Shown here: in pieces, positions 1 to 8,417 of the stretch
Layout of the letters: each line of letters begins with the position of its first letter
How positions within the stretch are numbered: the stretch's first letter is position 1
NCBI RefSeq assembly: GCF_049999945.1
Contig: NZ_JBLYUB010000007.1
Span: forward strand, 124,001-188,000
Source: Planosporangium spinosum
GTDB taxonomy: Bacteria > Actinomycetota > Actinomycetes > Mycobacteriales > Micromonosporaceae
Length of the DNA: 64,000 bases
Direction: 5' to 3'
Made by a program: the position numbers and the translations under genes
Notes under the pieces: model-generated
The model's database searches: none
The model's input: only the letters and a program-made list of their open reading frames with translations
Told to the model about the DNA's origin: nothing

Positions 1-246
1 GTCGCTGGCGAAGCGACCTGTACCGGTGATCACGATCCGTTGCGCAAACGCGCTACCGGCTTGCCGGAAAGTTGCCGAAACGTGACCATGACGTGTCCGC
101 GGCGGCCGAGCCGGATGCCGACCGTCCCCAGTGGACCACGATCAGGGGAGAGCCGTCCCCGACCCCGCCGTGCCGACCCTATCGAGCCGGAGGCGGCCGT
201 ATCGACCCCGCTGCGCCGGGTGCCGGCGCGGCGGGGGAGGATGGTC

Positions 247-759
247 ATGATGCCGTACCGCTACTTCTACGACTGTGAGTTCATCGAGGACGGGCGCCTG
301 ATCGACCTCGTCTCCATCGGCGTGGTCGACGAGCGGGGGCGTGAGTTCTACGCGGTCTCGACCGAGTTCGACGACGCGCGGGCGATTCCGTGGGTACGCC
401 GTAACGTGCTCGACAGGCTGCCCTCGCCGGCCGACCGGGCCTGGCGGTCGCGCGAACGGATTCGCGACGACCTGTACGGGTTCCTCGCCGAGCCGTTGCA
501 CACCGGCGAGGCGGACGAGATCGAACTGTGGGCCTGGTACGCCGCGTACGATCACGTGGCCCTCGCCCAGCTCTGGGGTGCGATGACCGCGCTGCCCCGC
601 GAGATCCCCCGCTTCACCAAGGACCTGCGGCAGCTGTGGGACGACCACGGCCGCCCGCCGTTGCCGACCATGGCCGACCGTCACGACGCGCTGGTCGACG
701 CCCGGCACAACCTGGCGCGCTGGCAGGCGATGGGGCCGATCCGGCACGGGGGCAGGTAG
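247..759 (+). CDS. RNase AS, 3'-5' exoribonuclease (Rv2179c family)
   Basis: DEDDh-type 3'-5' exoribonuclease resembling M. tuberculosis Rv2179c, a family that degrades adenylate-rich RNA. About 170 aa, the usual length. The fold residues are visible: Asp and Glu in YDCEF near the N-terminus, Asp in YAAYDHVAL at mid-protein, and the His/Asp pair in HDALVDAR near the C-terminus. A GGGGGAGG ribosome site ends at 240, so ATG 247 has a good 6-nt spacer. ATG 241 is too close and ATG 250 is also possible. In mycobacteria this gene sits beside aroG, here about 14 kb downstream. The family call is firm; the exact start is not. Confidence 0.9.
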   Translation: MMPYRYFYDCEFIEDGRLIDLVSIGVVDERGREFYAVSTEFDDARAIPWVRRNVLDRLPSPADRAWRSRERIRDDLYGFLAEPLHTGEADEIELWAWYAAYDHVALAQLWGAMTALPREIPRFTKDLRQLWDDHGRPPLPTMADRHDALVDARHNLARWQAMGPIRHGGR

Positions 760-986
760 CACCCCCGTTACCGCCGAGTAGGGGTGAGTCCATCGGGAAC
801 CCATCGAAATCTACTACCGGGTCGCTGCGTTTTCGGTCCCGATGGCGACTACAGTGCGCAGTTGCGGCCCGCCCCGGGCCGGCAACGATGCCGAACGCGG
901 GGGCCGACCCGTCGAGCGCGTCCGGTCTCCGCCCGCGGGGCTCGCTTGTCGTTTACGCACCAACAATTGGGAAGGACGACCAGGTT

Positions 987-2012
987 ATGCGTATCGGCGT
1001 GCTCACCGGCGGCGGTGACTGCCCCGGGCTCAACGCGGTCATCCGTGCCGTGGTCCGGAAGGGTGTCTCGACGTACGGCCACGAGTTCATCGGGTTCCGT
1101 GACGGCTGGCGCGGCCCGCTGGAGGGGCTCACCCGCCCGCTCGGCGTCCCGGAGGTGCGGGGCATCCTGCCGCGGGGCGGGACGATCCTGGGCTCCTCGC
1201 GTACCAACCCGTTCAAGATCGACGGGGGCGTCGAGCAGATCACGACCAACCTCGTCGACCACGGCATCGACGCGCTCATCGCGATCGGGGGTGAGGACAC
1301 CCTCGGCGTGGCCGCCAAGCTGACCGACCTGGGCGTCAACGTGGTCGGCGTACCGAAGACCATCGACAACGACCTCGGCGCCACCGACTACACGTTCGGC
1401 TTCGACACCGCGGTCAACATCGCGATGGAGGCGATCGACCGGCTGCACACCACGGCCGAGAGCCACCACCGCACGCTGGTCGTCGAGGTGATGGGCCGGC
1501 ACGCCGGCTGGATCGCCCTGCACTCGGGGATGGCCGGCGGGGCCAACGTGATCCTGCTGCCGGAGCGCCACTTCGACGTCGAGCAGGTCGCCGCGTACGT
1601 GGAGAAGCGGTTCGAGACGCAGTACGCGCCGATCGTGGTCGTCGCCGAGGGCGCCACCCCGATCGAGGGCCAGATGGTGCTGCAGAACCAGGAGCTCGAC
1701 GCGTTCGGCCACGTCCGCCTCGGCGGCATCGGCCAGTGGCTCGCCGAGCAGCTCGAGAAGCGCACCGGCAAGGAGGCGCGCACCGTCGTCCTCGGCCACA
1801 TCCAGCGCGGCGGTACGCCGACCGCGTTCGACCGGGTTCTCGCGACACGCTTCGGCCTGAACGCGATCGACGCCGCCCACGACGGCGACTTCGGCAAGAT
1901 GGTGGCGCTGCGCGGTACCGACATCGTGCGGGTGCCGCTGGCCGAGGCCACGCGGGAGCTGAAGACGGTACCGGTCGAGCGGTACACCGAGGCCGAGGTC
2001 TTCTTCGGCTGA
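987..2012 (+). CDS. pfp: 6-phosphofructokinase, probably pyrophosphate-dependent
   Basis: Glycolytic phosphofructokinase of 341 aa that phosphorylates fructose 6-phosphate. The N-terminal GVLTGGGDCPGLN, the substrate motif PKTIDND and MGRHAGW are all present. Residue 104 is Asp (in GGEDTL) and residue 124 is Lys. In group III actinomycete enzymes Asp104 with Lys124 marks the PPi-dependent type (Amycolatopsis methanolica), while ATP enzymes carry Gly104. PPi as phosphoryl donor is therefore the best inference, though many databases would label this pfkA. A weak AAGGA ribosome site precedes ATG 987. A perfect hairpin follows the stop. No other glycolytic gene is adjacent. Confidence 0.88.
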   Translation: MRIGVLTGGGDCPGLNAVIRAVVRKGVSTYGHEFIGFRDGWRGPLEGLTRPLGVPEVRGILPRGGTILGSSRTNPFKIDGGVEQITTNLVDHGIDALIAIGGEDTLGVAAKLTDLGVNVVGVPKTIDNDLGATDYTFGFDTAVNIAMEAIDRLHTTAESHHRTLVVEVMGRHAGWIALHSGMAGGANVILLPERHFDVEQVAAYVEKRFETQYAPIVVVAEGATPIEGQMVLQNQELDAFGHVRLGGIGQWLAEQLEKRTGKEARTVVLGHIQRGGTPTAFDRVLATRFGLNAIDAAHDGDFGKMVALRGTDIVRVPLAEATRELKTVPVERYTEAEVFFG

Positions 2013-2024
2013 CAGTACGTACGT

Positions 2025-2061
2025 GGGTCGTCGCGGGGCCGGGAGCGCCCCGCGACGACCC
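2025..2061 (+). terminator. Hairpin after the phosphofructokinase gene
   Basis: A perfect 15-bp inverted repeat (2025-2039 with 2047-2061) with a 7-nt loop and no T-tract, 12 bp after the stop codon. This is typical of high-GC terminators. It ends only 18 bp before the proC start, so it could also attenuate read-through into proC. Confidence 0.7.
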
Positions 2062-2079
2062 GCGCGGAGAGGGGTTGGC

Positions 2080-2886
2080 ATGCACACGGTCGCGGTGATC
2101 GGCGCAGGCAAGATCGGCGAGGTGCTTCTGTCCGGGCTGCTGCGCGCCGGCTGGCCGGTCGAGCGGGTGATCGTCACGGCGCGGCGCGCCGAGCGGGCGG
2201 CGGAGCTGAAGGAGCGGTACGGCGTCGAGGTCGTCGACAACGACACGGCCGTGGCGCGCGCCGACGTCCTCGCGGTCGCCGTCAAGCCGCAGGACGCCGA
2301 GGCGCTGATGGCCGACCTCGGCCCGCGGGTACCGGCGGACAAGCTCGTGGTGAGCCTGTGCGCGGGCCTGCCCACCTCGTTCTTCGCCAAGTGGCTGCCC
2401 GCCGGCACGCCGGTCGTACGGGTCATGACCAACACCCCCGCGCTGGTGGACGAGGCGATGACCGCGGTCTCCGCGGGTACCCACGCCACCGGAGAACACC
2501 TGGCGCTGGCCGAGGAGATGTTCCGGCCGTTGGGGCGCACGATCCGGGTGCCGGAGTCGCAGCAGGACGCCGTCACGGCGCTGTCCGGGTCGGGGCCGGC
2601 GTACTTCTACTACCTGGTCGAGGCGATGACCGACGCCGGGATCCTGCTCGGCCTGCCCCGGCAGGTGGCACACGACCTGATCGTGCAGACCGCGATCGGT
2701 TCGGCGATCATGCTGCGCGACTCCGGTGAGCACCCGGTGAAGCTGCGCGAGGCGGTCACCTCGCCGGCCGGCACCACGATCAACGCGATCCGGGAACTGG
2801 AGAACCACCGGGTCCGGGCGGCGCTGCTCGCCGCGCTCGAGGCCGCCCGCGACCGCGCCCGCGAGATCGCCGACCAGAACGTCTGA
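2080..2886 (+). CDS. proC: Pyrroline-5-carboxylate reductase
   Basis: NAD(P)H-dependent reduction of 1-pyrroline-5-carboxylate to L-proline, the last step of proline synthesis, in the cytoplasm. 268 aa, normal for ProC. The N-terminal Rossmann motif VIGAGKIGE is followed by the conserved AVKPQD segment and the C-terminal signature region ALSGSGPAYFYYLVEAM, then TSPAGTT near residue 230. ATG 2080 has a GGAGAGGGG ribosome site just upstream. A GC-rich hairpin at 3025-3053 probably ends the transcript. It stands alone, with no other proline gene next to it. Confidence 0.95.
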   Translation: MHTVAVIGAGKIGEVLLSGLLRAGWPVERVIVTARRAERAAELKERYGVEVVDNDTAVARADVLAVAVKPQDAEALMADLGPRVPADKLVVSLCAGLPTSFFAKWLPAGTPVVRVMTNTPALVDEAMTAVSAGTHATGEHLALAEEMFRPLGRTIRVPESQQDAVTALSGSGPAYFYYLVEAMTDAGILLGLPRQVAHDLIVQTAIGSAIMLRDSGEHPVKLREAVTSPAGTTINAIRELENHRVRAALLAALEAARDRAREIADQNV

Positions 2887-3024
2887 GCGCGGTCGCACGT
2901 CCGGGCGGCCCCCGGTGGGATTCACTCACGTGCGTACCTCTTCCCGGCCGGCAGGCGTCCGGCCTACCGTTGACCGGTAGCCCCTGGGAGTACGGCCGGC
3001 GTCTTCCCCTGCAGCCGGCCGGTC

Positions 3025-3053
3025 CGCCGCCGTCGCCCCGCGCGACGGCGGCG
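3025..3053 (+). terminator. GC hairpin downstream of proC
   Basis: A perfect 11-bp stem (3025-3035 with 3043-3053) and 7-nt loop, without a T-run, lying 139 bp after proC and before the FHA gene promoter. Likely a terminator. It is followed at 3061-3094 by two 17-bp direct repeats of no evident function. Confidence 0.55.
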
Positions 3054-3116
3054 CCTGCTACGGGTCGGCGGCCGTTGCGGGTCGGCGACCGCTGCGGTGC
3101 GGATGCGCGTGACCGG

Positions 3117-3122
3117 TAGCCT
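3117..3122 (+). promoter_or_regulatory. -10 box TAGCCT, leaderless promoter of the FHA gene
   Basis: TAGCCT is followed by 7 nt and then GTG 3130. This spacing puts transcription and translation starts at about the same base, and it recurs ahead of many genes in the window. It supports GTG 3130 over GTG 3097 or ATG 3103, neither of which has a ribosome site. Confidence 0.5.
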
Positions 3123-3129
3123 TCATCGA

Positions 3130-4224
3130 GTGCGATTCGAAGTAACGCGTGCGCTGGACGCCATCGAGCGCCGATTGAGCACCGACCCCCTCAAGACGGG
3201 CGCCGTCGTCGATCTCGGTGAGGCGGTCCGGTTCGCCGACCTCGACGGCGGCCGGCCGGCTCAGCTGATCCGCGTCGGTATGGTGATCGACGCACTGAGC
3301 CGGCAACTCGGCGACGACGGCGTCGCGCTCTATCCGGTGGCCTCCCGTGCCCTGCTCTCCGACACCGATCTGACCTCCAACGAGCGGATGGTGATCCGCC
3401 GCTGGTCCGATGACGGGCTCGCCGAGGTGGTGCCGGCCGAGCTGCCGGCGCTCGCCCGGGTGTGCGAGGTCGCCGCCCTGATCGGGCAGCCGGTGCTCAC
3501 CCGGCTGCCGCTGCCCGGGTACAGCGGCGTGCGGTACGCCCCGGTCCCCTCGCCCGGCGGTGCGGCCCTCGACGGAGGTCTGGGCACCACGCCGCAGCGC
3601 CACGCCGTTCTGGGGCGCCGTTGGCAGTGCTCCGTACCCGACTGTGCGAGCTTCGGCGTGACCGCGGGCCCGTTCTCCGGCGGGGCCGCCCGCGACGGTG
3701 GCCAGCCGCCCCCGCACCTGGTACGGGGTGTGCCGTTCTGCCCCCGGCACGGCGAGCGGTTGGCCGACGCGGGCACGCAGCCGGCCGCCGTGCCGATGGT
3801 GGCCCGGGTCGACGGTGCCGTGCGGGAGCGGTTCGTGGTGACCGAGGGGCGACCGGTGGTGGTGGGCCGTTCCCCGGACGGGCGTGACGGCATCGTGCTC
3901 GGCCCGCACCTCGACGACGAGGCGGTCCGCCGGGTCAGCCGCAACCATCTGCGCCTGGAGGTGCGGGGCGGCGAGCTGTCGGTGACCGATCTCAGTACCA
4001 ACGGCACGGTGGTCCTCAGCCGCCCGGGTCCCCGGGACGCGCCCCGCCCGGTCGGGCTCTCCCTCGACAAGCCGTACGTGCTGGGCGAGTGGGACCTGGT
4101 GCAGTTGCACGAGGGGGTCGAGGTGTGCCGGGCGGACCGCCAGAGCGCGTCGGGCGGCGTGGCGCAGCAGAGCTCCGTGATGGGTGACGCGCCGACCATG
4201 GCCATGCGCCTGCCCCGCCCCTGA
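3130..4224 (+). CDS. FHA-domain protein with a cysteine-rich motif
   Basis: 364 aa. The C-terminal third is a forkhead-associated domain, a phosphothreonine-binding module: it has VVVGRSPDG, the S/H motif in RVSRNHLRLEV, and DLSTNGT. The middle has a possible metal site, CSVPDC followed by FCPRHGER about 60 residues later. The N-terminal 150 residues are not recognised. FHA proteins usually read Ser/Thr kinase signals, and a PASTA kinase is encoded at 17964-20033, but no link is shown by position. No membrane segment is seen. A strong terminator follows. The domain call is secure and the biological role unknown. Confidence 0.8.
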   Translation: MRFEVTRALDAIERRLSTDPLKTGAVVDLGEAVRFADLDGGRPAQLIRVGMVIDALSRQLGDDGVALYPVASRALLSDTDLTSNERMVIRRWSDDGLAEVVPAELPALARVCEVAALIGQPVLTRLPLPGYSGVRYAPVPSPGGAALDGGLGTTPQRHAVLGRRWQCSVPDCASFGVTAGPFSGGAARDGGQPPPHLVRGVPFCPRHGERLADAGTQPAAVPMVARVDGAVRERFVVTEGRPVVVGRSPDGRDGIVLGPHLDDEAVRRVSRNHLRLEVRGGELSVTDLSTNGTVVLSRPGPRDAPRPVGLSLDKPYVLGEWDLVQLHEGVEVCRADRQSASGGVAQQSSVMGDAPTMAMRLPRP

Positions 4225-4246
4225 CCGTCCCGTCCGCGACGCCGAC

Positions 4247-4278
4247 AGCGGGCCCGGCTCCGACGAGCCGGGCCCGCT
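4247..4278 (+). terminator. Strong terminator after the FHA gene
   Basis: A perfect 14-bp stem (4247-4260 with 4265-4278) with the 4-nt loop CGAC. A run of five T lies about 15 nt further on. It separates the FHA gene from the padR operon. Confidence 0.8.
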
Positions 4279-4325
4279 CTCGTCTGATCAGCCGTTTTTG
4301 TGCGACACGCCGCCTACTCTCGTCA

Positions 4326-4360
4326 TGTATACATGGTGTGTATACAGGCGTGTGTATAGT
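4326..4360 (+). promoter_or_regulatory. PadR-type operator overlapping the padR promoter
   Basis: Two perfect TGTATACA palindromes (4326-4333 and 4339-4346) and a degenerate third copy TGTATAGT (4353-4360) are spaced 13-14 bp apart. The third contains the probable -10 box TATAGT, 7 nt before the padR ATG. PadR repressors typically bind ATGT/ACAT palindromes, so autorepression with co-repression of the downstream exporter genes is the likely scheme. Confidence 0.7.
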
Positions 4361-4367
4361 GCTGATC

Positions 4368-4892
4368 ATGTCAATTGGTCAGGCGTTTCTGGGGCTGCTG
4401 GAGTCCCATCCCCGCCACGGGTACGACCTCAAGCGGGCCTATGACGAGCGGTTCGGCCAGGATCGGCCGCTGCACTACGGGCAGGTCTACGCGACGCTGT
4501 CCCGGCTGCTGAAGAACGGCCTCGTCGAGGTCGACGGCGTCGAGCCCGGAGACGGGCCGGAACGCAAGCGCTACTCGATCACGGCGGCCGGGATCACCGA
4601 CGTCGAACGCTGGCTCACCCAGCCCGAGAAGCCAGATCTGTACCTGCAGAACGCGCTGTACACCAAGGTCGTGATCGCGCTGCTGACCGGCCGCGGCGCC
4701 GCCGAGATCCTCGACACCCAGCGGGCCGAGCACCTGCGCCTGATGCGCCAGCTCACCCGCCGCAAGGACAGCGACGACCTCGCCGACCAGCTCATCTGCG
4801 ACTACGGCCTGTTCCACCTGGAGGCCGACCTGCGCTGGCTGGAACTGACCGCCGCCCGACTCGACGACCTCGCCAGGAGGGTCCTCGCATGA
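4368..4892 (+). CDS. PadR-family transcriptional regulator
   Basis: 174-aa repressor. The N-terminal winged helix is recognisable from LLESHPRHGYDLKRAYDERF and VYATLSRLLKNGLVE. The C-terminal half is a helical dimerisation domain with an acidic/basic run (QLTRRKDSDDLADQL). It begins an operon with an ABC ATPase and an FtsX-type permease. Its stop overlaps the ATPase start (ATGA), so the proteins are translationally coupled. PadR-ABC pairs usually respond to a toxic compound and derepress its efflux; the inducer here is unknown. ATG 4368 is chosen because the operator/promoter ends 7 nt upstream, which suggests leaderless translation. Confidence 0.9.
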   Translation: MSIGQAFLGLLESHPRHGYDLKRAYDERFGQDRPLHYGQVYATLSRLLKNGLVEVDGVEPGDGPERKRYSITAAGITDVERWLTQPEKPDLYLQNALYTKVVIALLTGRGAAEILDTQRAEHLRLMRQLTRRKDSDDLADQLICDYGLFHLEADLRWLELTAARLDDLARRVLA

Positions 4893-5605
4893 CCGACAGC
4901 AACGCACACCTGCTCGCCACCGACGGCAACGCGCCCCTGCTCGCGGGCCTGGACCTGCGCAAGGCGTTCGGCGCCACCCGCGCGCTCGACGGCGCCTCGA
5001 TCCACGTCCGGGCCGGCGAGGTGGTCGCCGTGATGGGCCCCTCCGGCTCCGGTAAGTCGACGCTGCTGCACTGCGTCGCCGGGATCGTGCCGCCCGACGC
5101 CGGGCGGATCGTCTACGACGGCCGGGACCTGACCGCGATGTCGGACGTCGAGCGCAGCGCGCTGCGCCGCCGCGAGTTCGGCTTCGTCTTCCAGTTCGGC
5201 CAGCTCGTACCCGAACTGACCTGCCTGGAGAACGTCGCGCTGCCGCTACGGCTGGACGGCGTGAAGCGCCGCGAGGCCGAGCGCCGGGCCGCCGGGTGGC
5301 TGGACCGGCTGGAGGTCGCCGACGTCGCACGGCAGCGGCCGGGGGAGGTCTCCGGCGGTCAGGGCCAGCGGGTCGCGGTGGCCCGCGCGCTGGTCAACCG
5401 GCCGCGCGTGGTGTTCGCCGACGAGCCGACCGGCGCGCTCGACTCGCTCAACGGCGAGCGCGTGATGCGCCTGCTCACCCGGGTGGCGCGGGAGGAGAGT
5501 ACGGCCGTCGTCCTGGTCACCCACGAGACCCGGGTGGCCGCGTACGCCGACCGCGAGATCGTGGTCCGCGACGGCCGTACCCGCGACATGGAGCTGGCCG
5601 CGTGA
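4889..5605 (+). CDS. ABC transporter ATP-binding protein (MacB/LolD type)
   Basis: 238-aa nucleotide-binding subunit. It has Walker A GPSGSGKST, Q-loop region FVFQFGQLVPELTCLENV, signature VSGGQGQ, Walker B VVFADEPTGALD, and the switch His in LVTHETRVAAYADR. The sequence type is that which partners FtsX-like permeases (MacB, LolD, BceA). It hydrolyses ATP to drive the permease encoded next, with overlaps at both ends (ATGA with padR, GTGA with the permease). The substrate cannot be read from sequence; antibiotic or peptide export or resistance is the usual role when a PadR gene is present. Confidence 0.93.
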   Translation: MTDSNAHLLATDGNAPLLAGLDLRKAFGATRALDGASIHVRAGEVVAVMGPSGSGKSTLLHCVAGIVPPDAGRIVYDGRDLTAMSDVERSALRRREFGFVFQFGQLVPELTCLENVALPLRLDGVKRREAERRAAGWLDRLEVADVARQRPGEVSGGQGQRVAVARALVNRPRVVFADEPTGALDSLNGERVMRLLTRVAREESTAVVLVTHETRVAAYADREIVVRDGRTRDMELAA

Positions 5606-7920
5606 TCGCGCGGTGGATCCGGGACCTGTCGCTCGGAGCGCGGCTGACCTGGACGGGTGGCCGGAGCGGCTGGATCCGGACGGCGATGACCGTCGTCGGG
5701 GTCGGCCTGGGAGTCGCGATGCTGCTGGCGGCGTCGTCCATCCCGGCGATGCTGCAGGCCCGGCACGACCGGGCGGAGGCGCGCGACTACGGGCTCCTGG
5801 CCGGTACCGAGCCGGCCAGGAGCGACCGGACGCTGCTGGTGCAGCCGTTCGACACGGCGTTCCGGGACAGCCCGGTACGGGGGGTGCTGGTGCAGCCGGA
5901 CGGCCCGCACGCTCCGGTACCACCCGGTTTGACGGCACTGCCCCGGCCGGGCGAGATGGTCGTGTCGCCGGCGCTGGCGAGGCTGCTGTCCACGCCGGAC
6001 GGTGCGCTGCTCAAACCGAGGCTGCCGTACCGGATCGCCGGCACGATCGGCGACCGGGGGCTCGCCGGCCCCGGCGAGTACGCCTTCTACGCCGGGGCCG
6101 ACCGGCTCGCCGGCGCCCCGGACGTGCAGCGCATCGACCACTTCGGACAGGAGAACCGGAGCGAGGCGTTCGGTGCCGAGCTGGCCCTGCTGGTGGTCAT
6201 CATCTTCGTCGTGCTGCTGCTGCCCATCGGGGTGTTCATCGCCGCGGCGATCCGGTTCGGCGACGAGCGACGCGACCGGCGCCTCGCCGCGCTCCGCCTG
6301 GTCGGGGCCGACAGCCGGATGGCCCGGCGGATCGCGGCCGGTGAAGCCCTGGTGGCGGCGGTGCTGGGCGTGCTGGCCGGCGCGGTGTTCTTCGGAGTCG
6401 GGATCCAGTTCGTCGAGCGGATCACGCTGGCGAACATCAGCGTGTTCACCTCGGACGTGCGTCCCGACCCGGTGTTCGCCACCCTGGTCGCGCTGGCGGT
6501 ACCGGCGACGGCCGTCGCGCTCACCCTGTTCGCCCTCAGCCGTATCGTCATCGAACCGCTCGGCGTCGTCCGCCGGGCCGGCGGCACCCGCCGCCGGCTC
6601 TGGTGGCGCCTGGTCCCGCTGGTTTTCGGGCTGGCGCTGCTGTACCCGCTGATCGGCACCGTCGGCGGCAGGTCGGGCGCGCGGGCGAACACGTACCAGG
6701 TCGGCGGCGGCGCCATCCTGCTGCTGGTCAGCGTGGCGGTCATCCTGCCCTGGCTGGTCGAGGCCGTCGTGCGCCGGCTCGGCGGCGGGACGGTCGCCTG
6801 GCAACTGGCGATCCGCCGGCTCCAGCTCAACAGCGGAGTCGCCGCCAGGGTCGTCAGCGGCATCGCGGTCGCGGTCGCCGGCGGGATCGCGCTGCAGACG
6901 CTGTTCGCCGCCGCGGCGGCCACCAACGTCACCGCTACCGGTCAGGACACCCGCCGGGCGCAGGTCCAGGCGGGCGTCGACCGGCACGACGCCGGGATGA
7001 GCGTCGAGGAGATCGCCGGGAGGTTCCGTTCCACTCCCGGGGTCCGCTCCGCACTCAGCGTCGCGCAGCTGTTCGGCACCGATCCGGCGGCGTCCGCCAC
7101 GCCCGAGGCCGGGCAGCCGCGCGTGAGCGTGTTCGTCGGCGACTGCCCGAGCCTGCGCGAGGTGGCCGCGATCGACGGGTGCGCCGACGGCGACGTCTTC
7201 GTGGTGGACGGCCCGGGCGGAGTGTCCGGGACGGCGGCCACCCCGCGCCCCGGCCAGCGGGTCGGGCTGGACCCGGTCGTCTGGACGGTGCCTGCCACCG
7301 CCAGGCCGGCGGGGCCGCGGGCCGATCCGATCGGCAACGCCTACAACGGGATCTTCGTCACTCCCGCCGCGATACCCCCGGCGGTGCTGGTGAACGCACA
7401 GGTCCAGGCCTATCTGCGGATCGACCCGGCCACGCCCGACGCCTACGAGCACGTCCGCAACACGGCGTACGGCATCAGCCCGGCCATGTACGTGAACCAG
7501 TTGCGGCAAACGACGACGTCCGATCAGTTCGCCGCCGTCCGGCGCGGGTTGCTCGCCGGGCTGGTCGTCACGCTGCTGCTGATCGGGGCGAGCCTGCTGG
7601 TGTCGATGCTGGAACAGTTGCAGGAACGGCGCCGGCTGCTCGCGGTGCTGGTCGCGTTCGGTACCCGGCGGGCGACCCTGGGGTGGTCGGTGCTGTGGCA
7701 GACGACCGTGCCCGTGCTGCTCGGTCTCGGGCTGGCGGTGGTGACCGGGGGCGGCCTGGGCGCGGTGCTGCTGGCGATGGTGGGTGAGCCGGTGCGGTTC
7801 GACTGGCCGAGCATGGCCGGGATAGCCGGCGCGGGAGCGGCCGTGGTCTTGCTGGTCACCGCGCTGACCTTGCCGGCCCTGTGGCGCCTGATGCGCCCGG
7901 AAGCTCTGCGTACGGAGTGA
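5602..7920 (+). CDS. FtsX-like ABC transporter permease
   Basis: 772-aa integral membrane protein starting at GTG 5602, overlapping the ATPase stop. One membrane helix lies near the N-terminus (MTVVGVGLGVAMLLAASS). It is followed by an extracytoplasmic domain, a first FtsX-type helix bundle around residues 195-320, further helices around 340-440, a second extracytoplasmic region, and a C-terminal FtsX bundle with VTLLLIGASLLVSMLEQLQERR. This 10-helix duplicated layout is typical of actinobacterial drug/peptide exporters working with MacB-like ATPases. Palindrome 7967-8012 follows and may end the transcript. Confidence 0.9.
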   Translation: MIARWIRDLSLGARLTWTGGRSGWIRTAMTVVGVGLGVAMLLAASSIPAMLQARHDRAEARDYGLLAGTEPARSDRTLLVQPFDTAFRDSPVRGVLVQPDGPHAPVPPGLTALPRPGEMVVSPALARLLSTPDGALLKPRLPYRIAGTIGDRGLAGPGEYAFYAGADRLAGAPDVQRIDHFGQENRSEAFGAELALLVVIIFVVLLLPIGVFIAAAIRFGDERRDRRLAALRLVGADSRMARRIAAGEALVAAVLGVLAGAVFFGVGIQFVERITLANISVFTSDVRPDPVFATLVALAVPATAVALTLFALSRIVIEPLGVVRRAGGTRRRLWWRLVPLVFGLALLYPLIGTVGGRSGARANTYQVGGGAILLLVSVAVILPWLVEAVVRRLGGGTVAWQLAIRRLQLNSGVAARVVSGIAVAVAGGIALQTLFAAAAATNVTATGQDTRRAQVQAGVDRHDAGMSVEEIAGRFRSTPGVRSALSVAQLFGTDPAASATPEAGQPRVSVFVGDCPSLREVAAIDGCADGDVFVVDGPGGVSGTAATPRPGQRVGLDPVVWTVPATARPAGPRADPIGNAYNGIFVTPAAIPPAVLVNAQVQAYLRIDPATPDAYEHVRNTAYGISPAMYVNQLRQTTTSDQFAAVRRGLLAGLVVTLLLIGASLLVSMLEQLQERRRLLAVLVAFGTRRATLGWSVLWQTTVPVLLGLGLAVVTGGGLGAVLLAMVGEPVRFDWPSMAGIAGAGAAVVLLVTALTLPALWRLMRPEALRTE

Positions 7921-7966
7921 CCGGCGGGCCGGCGGAGTGACGGTGCACTGAATCGGAGCACGTCAC

Positions 7967-8012
7967 GATCGTGGAGAGTTCACGGGCGTCGCCTCGCGAA
8001 CTCTCCACGATC
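7967..8012. repeat. GATC-ended palindrome, copy A
   Basis: Perfect 15-bp arms (7967-7981 and 7998-8012) beginning and ending in GATC, with a 16-nt loop, followed directly by ATGGG. It lies between the exporter operon and the next gene. One of a family of intergenic palindromes in this window (see 17004, 37085, 40495, 47345). It may act as a terminator. Confidence 0.7.
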
Positions 8013-8030
8013 ATGGGTAGAACTGGCTCC

Positions 8031-8411
8031 ATGATGATTGTCGTGGACGGAGCGAACGTGGTCGGCTCGGTGCCGGACGGCTGGTGGCGCGACCGCGTGG
8101 GCGCAGCCGAACGGCTGCGCGACGCGCTGGCCGAGGCGGGGCCGGCCGCCGTTGAGGGCGGAAGCGGCGACGACGAGCTCGTGCTCGTCGTCGAGGGGGC
8201 CGCCCGCGGGGTGCCGGCGGTGCCGGGAGTGCGCGTGGTCTCGGCGGACCGGTCGTCGGGCGACGACGCCATCGTCGACCTGCTGCGGCGCGAGGGCAGC
8301 GGCGACGGGCTCGTCGTGACCTCCGACCGCGGTCTGCGCGACCGGGTGATCCGGTTGGGCGCCCGGGTCGTCGGCCCGAGCGCCCTGCGGATCAACCGGA
8401 ACCGCTCATGA
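8031..8411 (+). CDS. Small PIN/NYN-like (YacP-type) domain protein
   Basis: 126 aa. The N-terminal IVVDGANVVGSVPDGWWRDR and the later SADRSSGDDAIVDLL and VVTSDRGLRDRV look like the acidic metal-binding positions of PIN/NYN nuclease folds (an Asp near the N-terminus, then D-D and S/T-D-R). This would make it a small metal-dependent RNase-like protein. Related actinomycete proteins are often given generic names, so the activity is unproven. It starts 18 bp after palindrome A, with a weak TAGAAC box 7 nt before ATG 8031. It converges with the patatin gene 6 bp away. Confidence 0.65.
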   Translation: MMIVVDGANVVGSVPDGWWRDRVGAAERLRDALAEAGPAAVEGGSGDDELVLVVEGAARGVPAVPGVRVVSADRSSGDDAIVDLLRREGSGDGLVVTSDRGLRDRVIRLGARVVGPSALRINRNRS

Positions 8412-8417
8412 TCGTTG

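Noticed and set aside
1..33. Possible 5' end of a divergent gene on the minus strand (GTG at 33, reading VITGTGRFASD)
   Set aside because: Only 11 codons are inside the window. It resembles the nucleotide-binding start of an epimerase, but cannot be confirmed.
849..2576. A 575-codon minus-strand frame opposite phosphofructokinase and proC
   Set aside because: No family resemblance, and it spans two well-supported genes and a terminator on the other strand.
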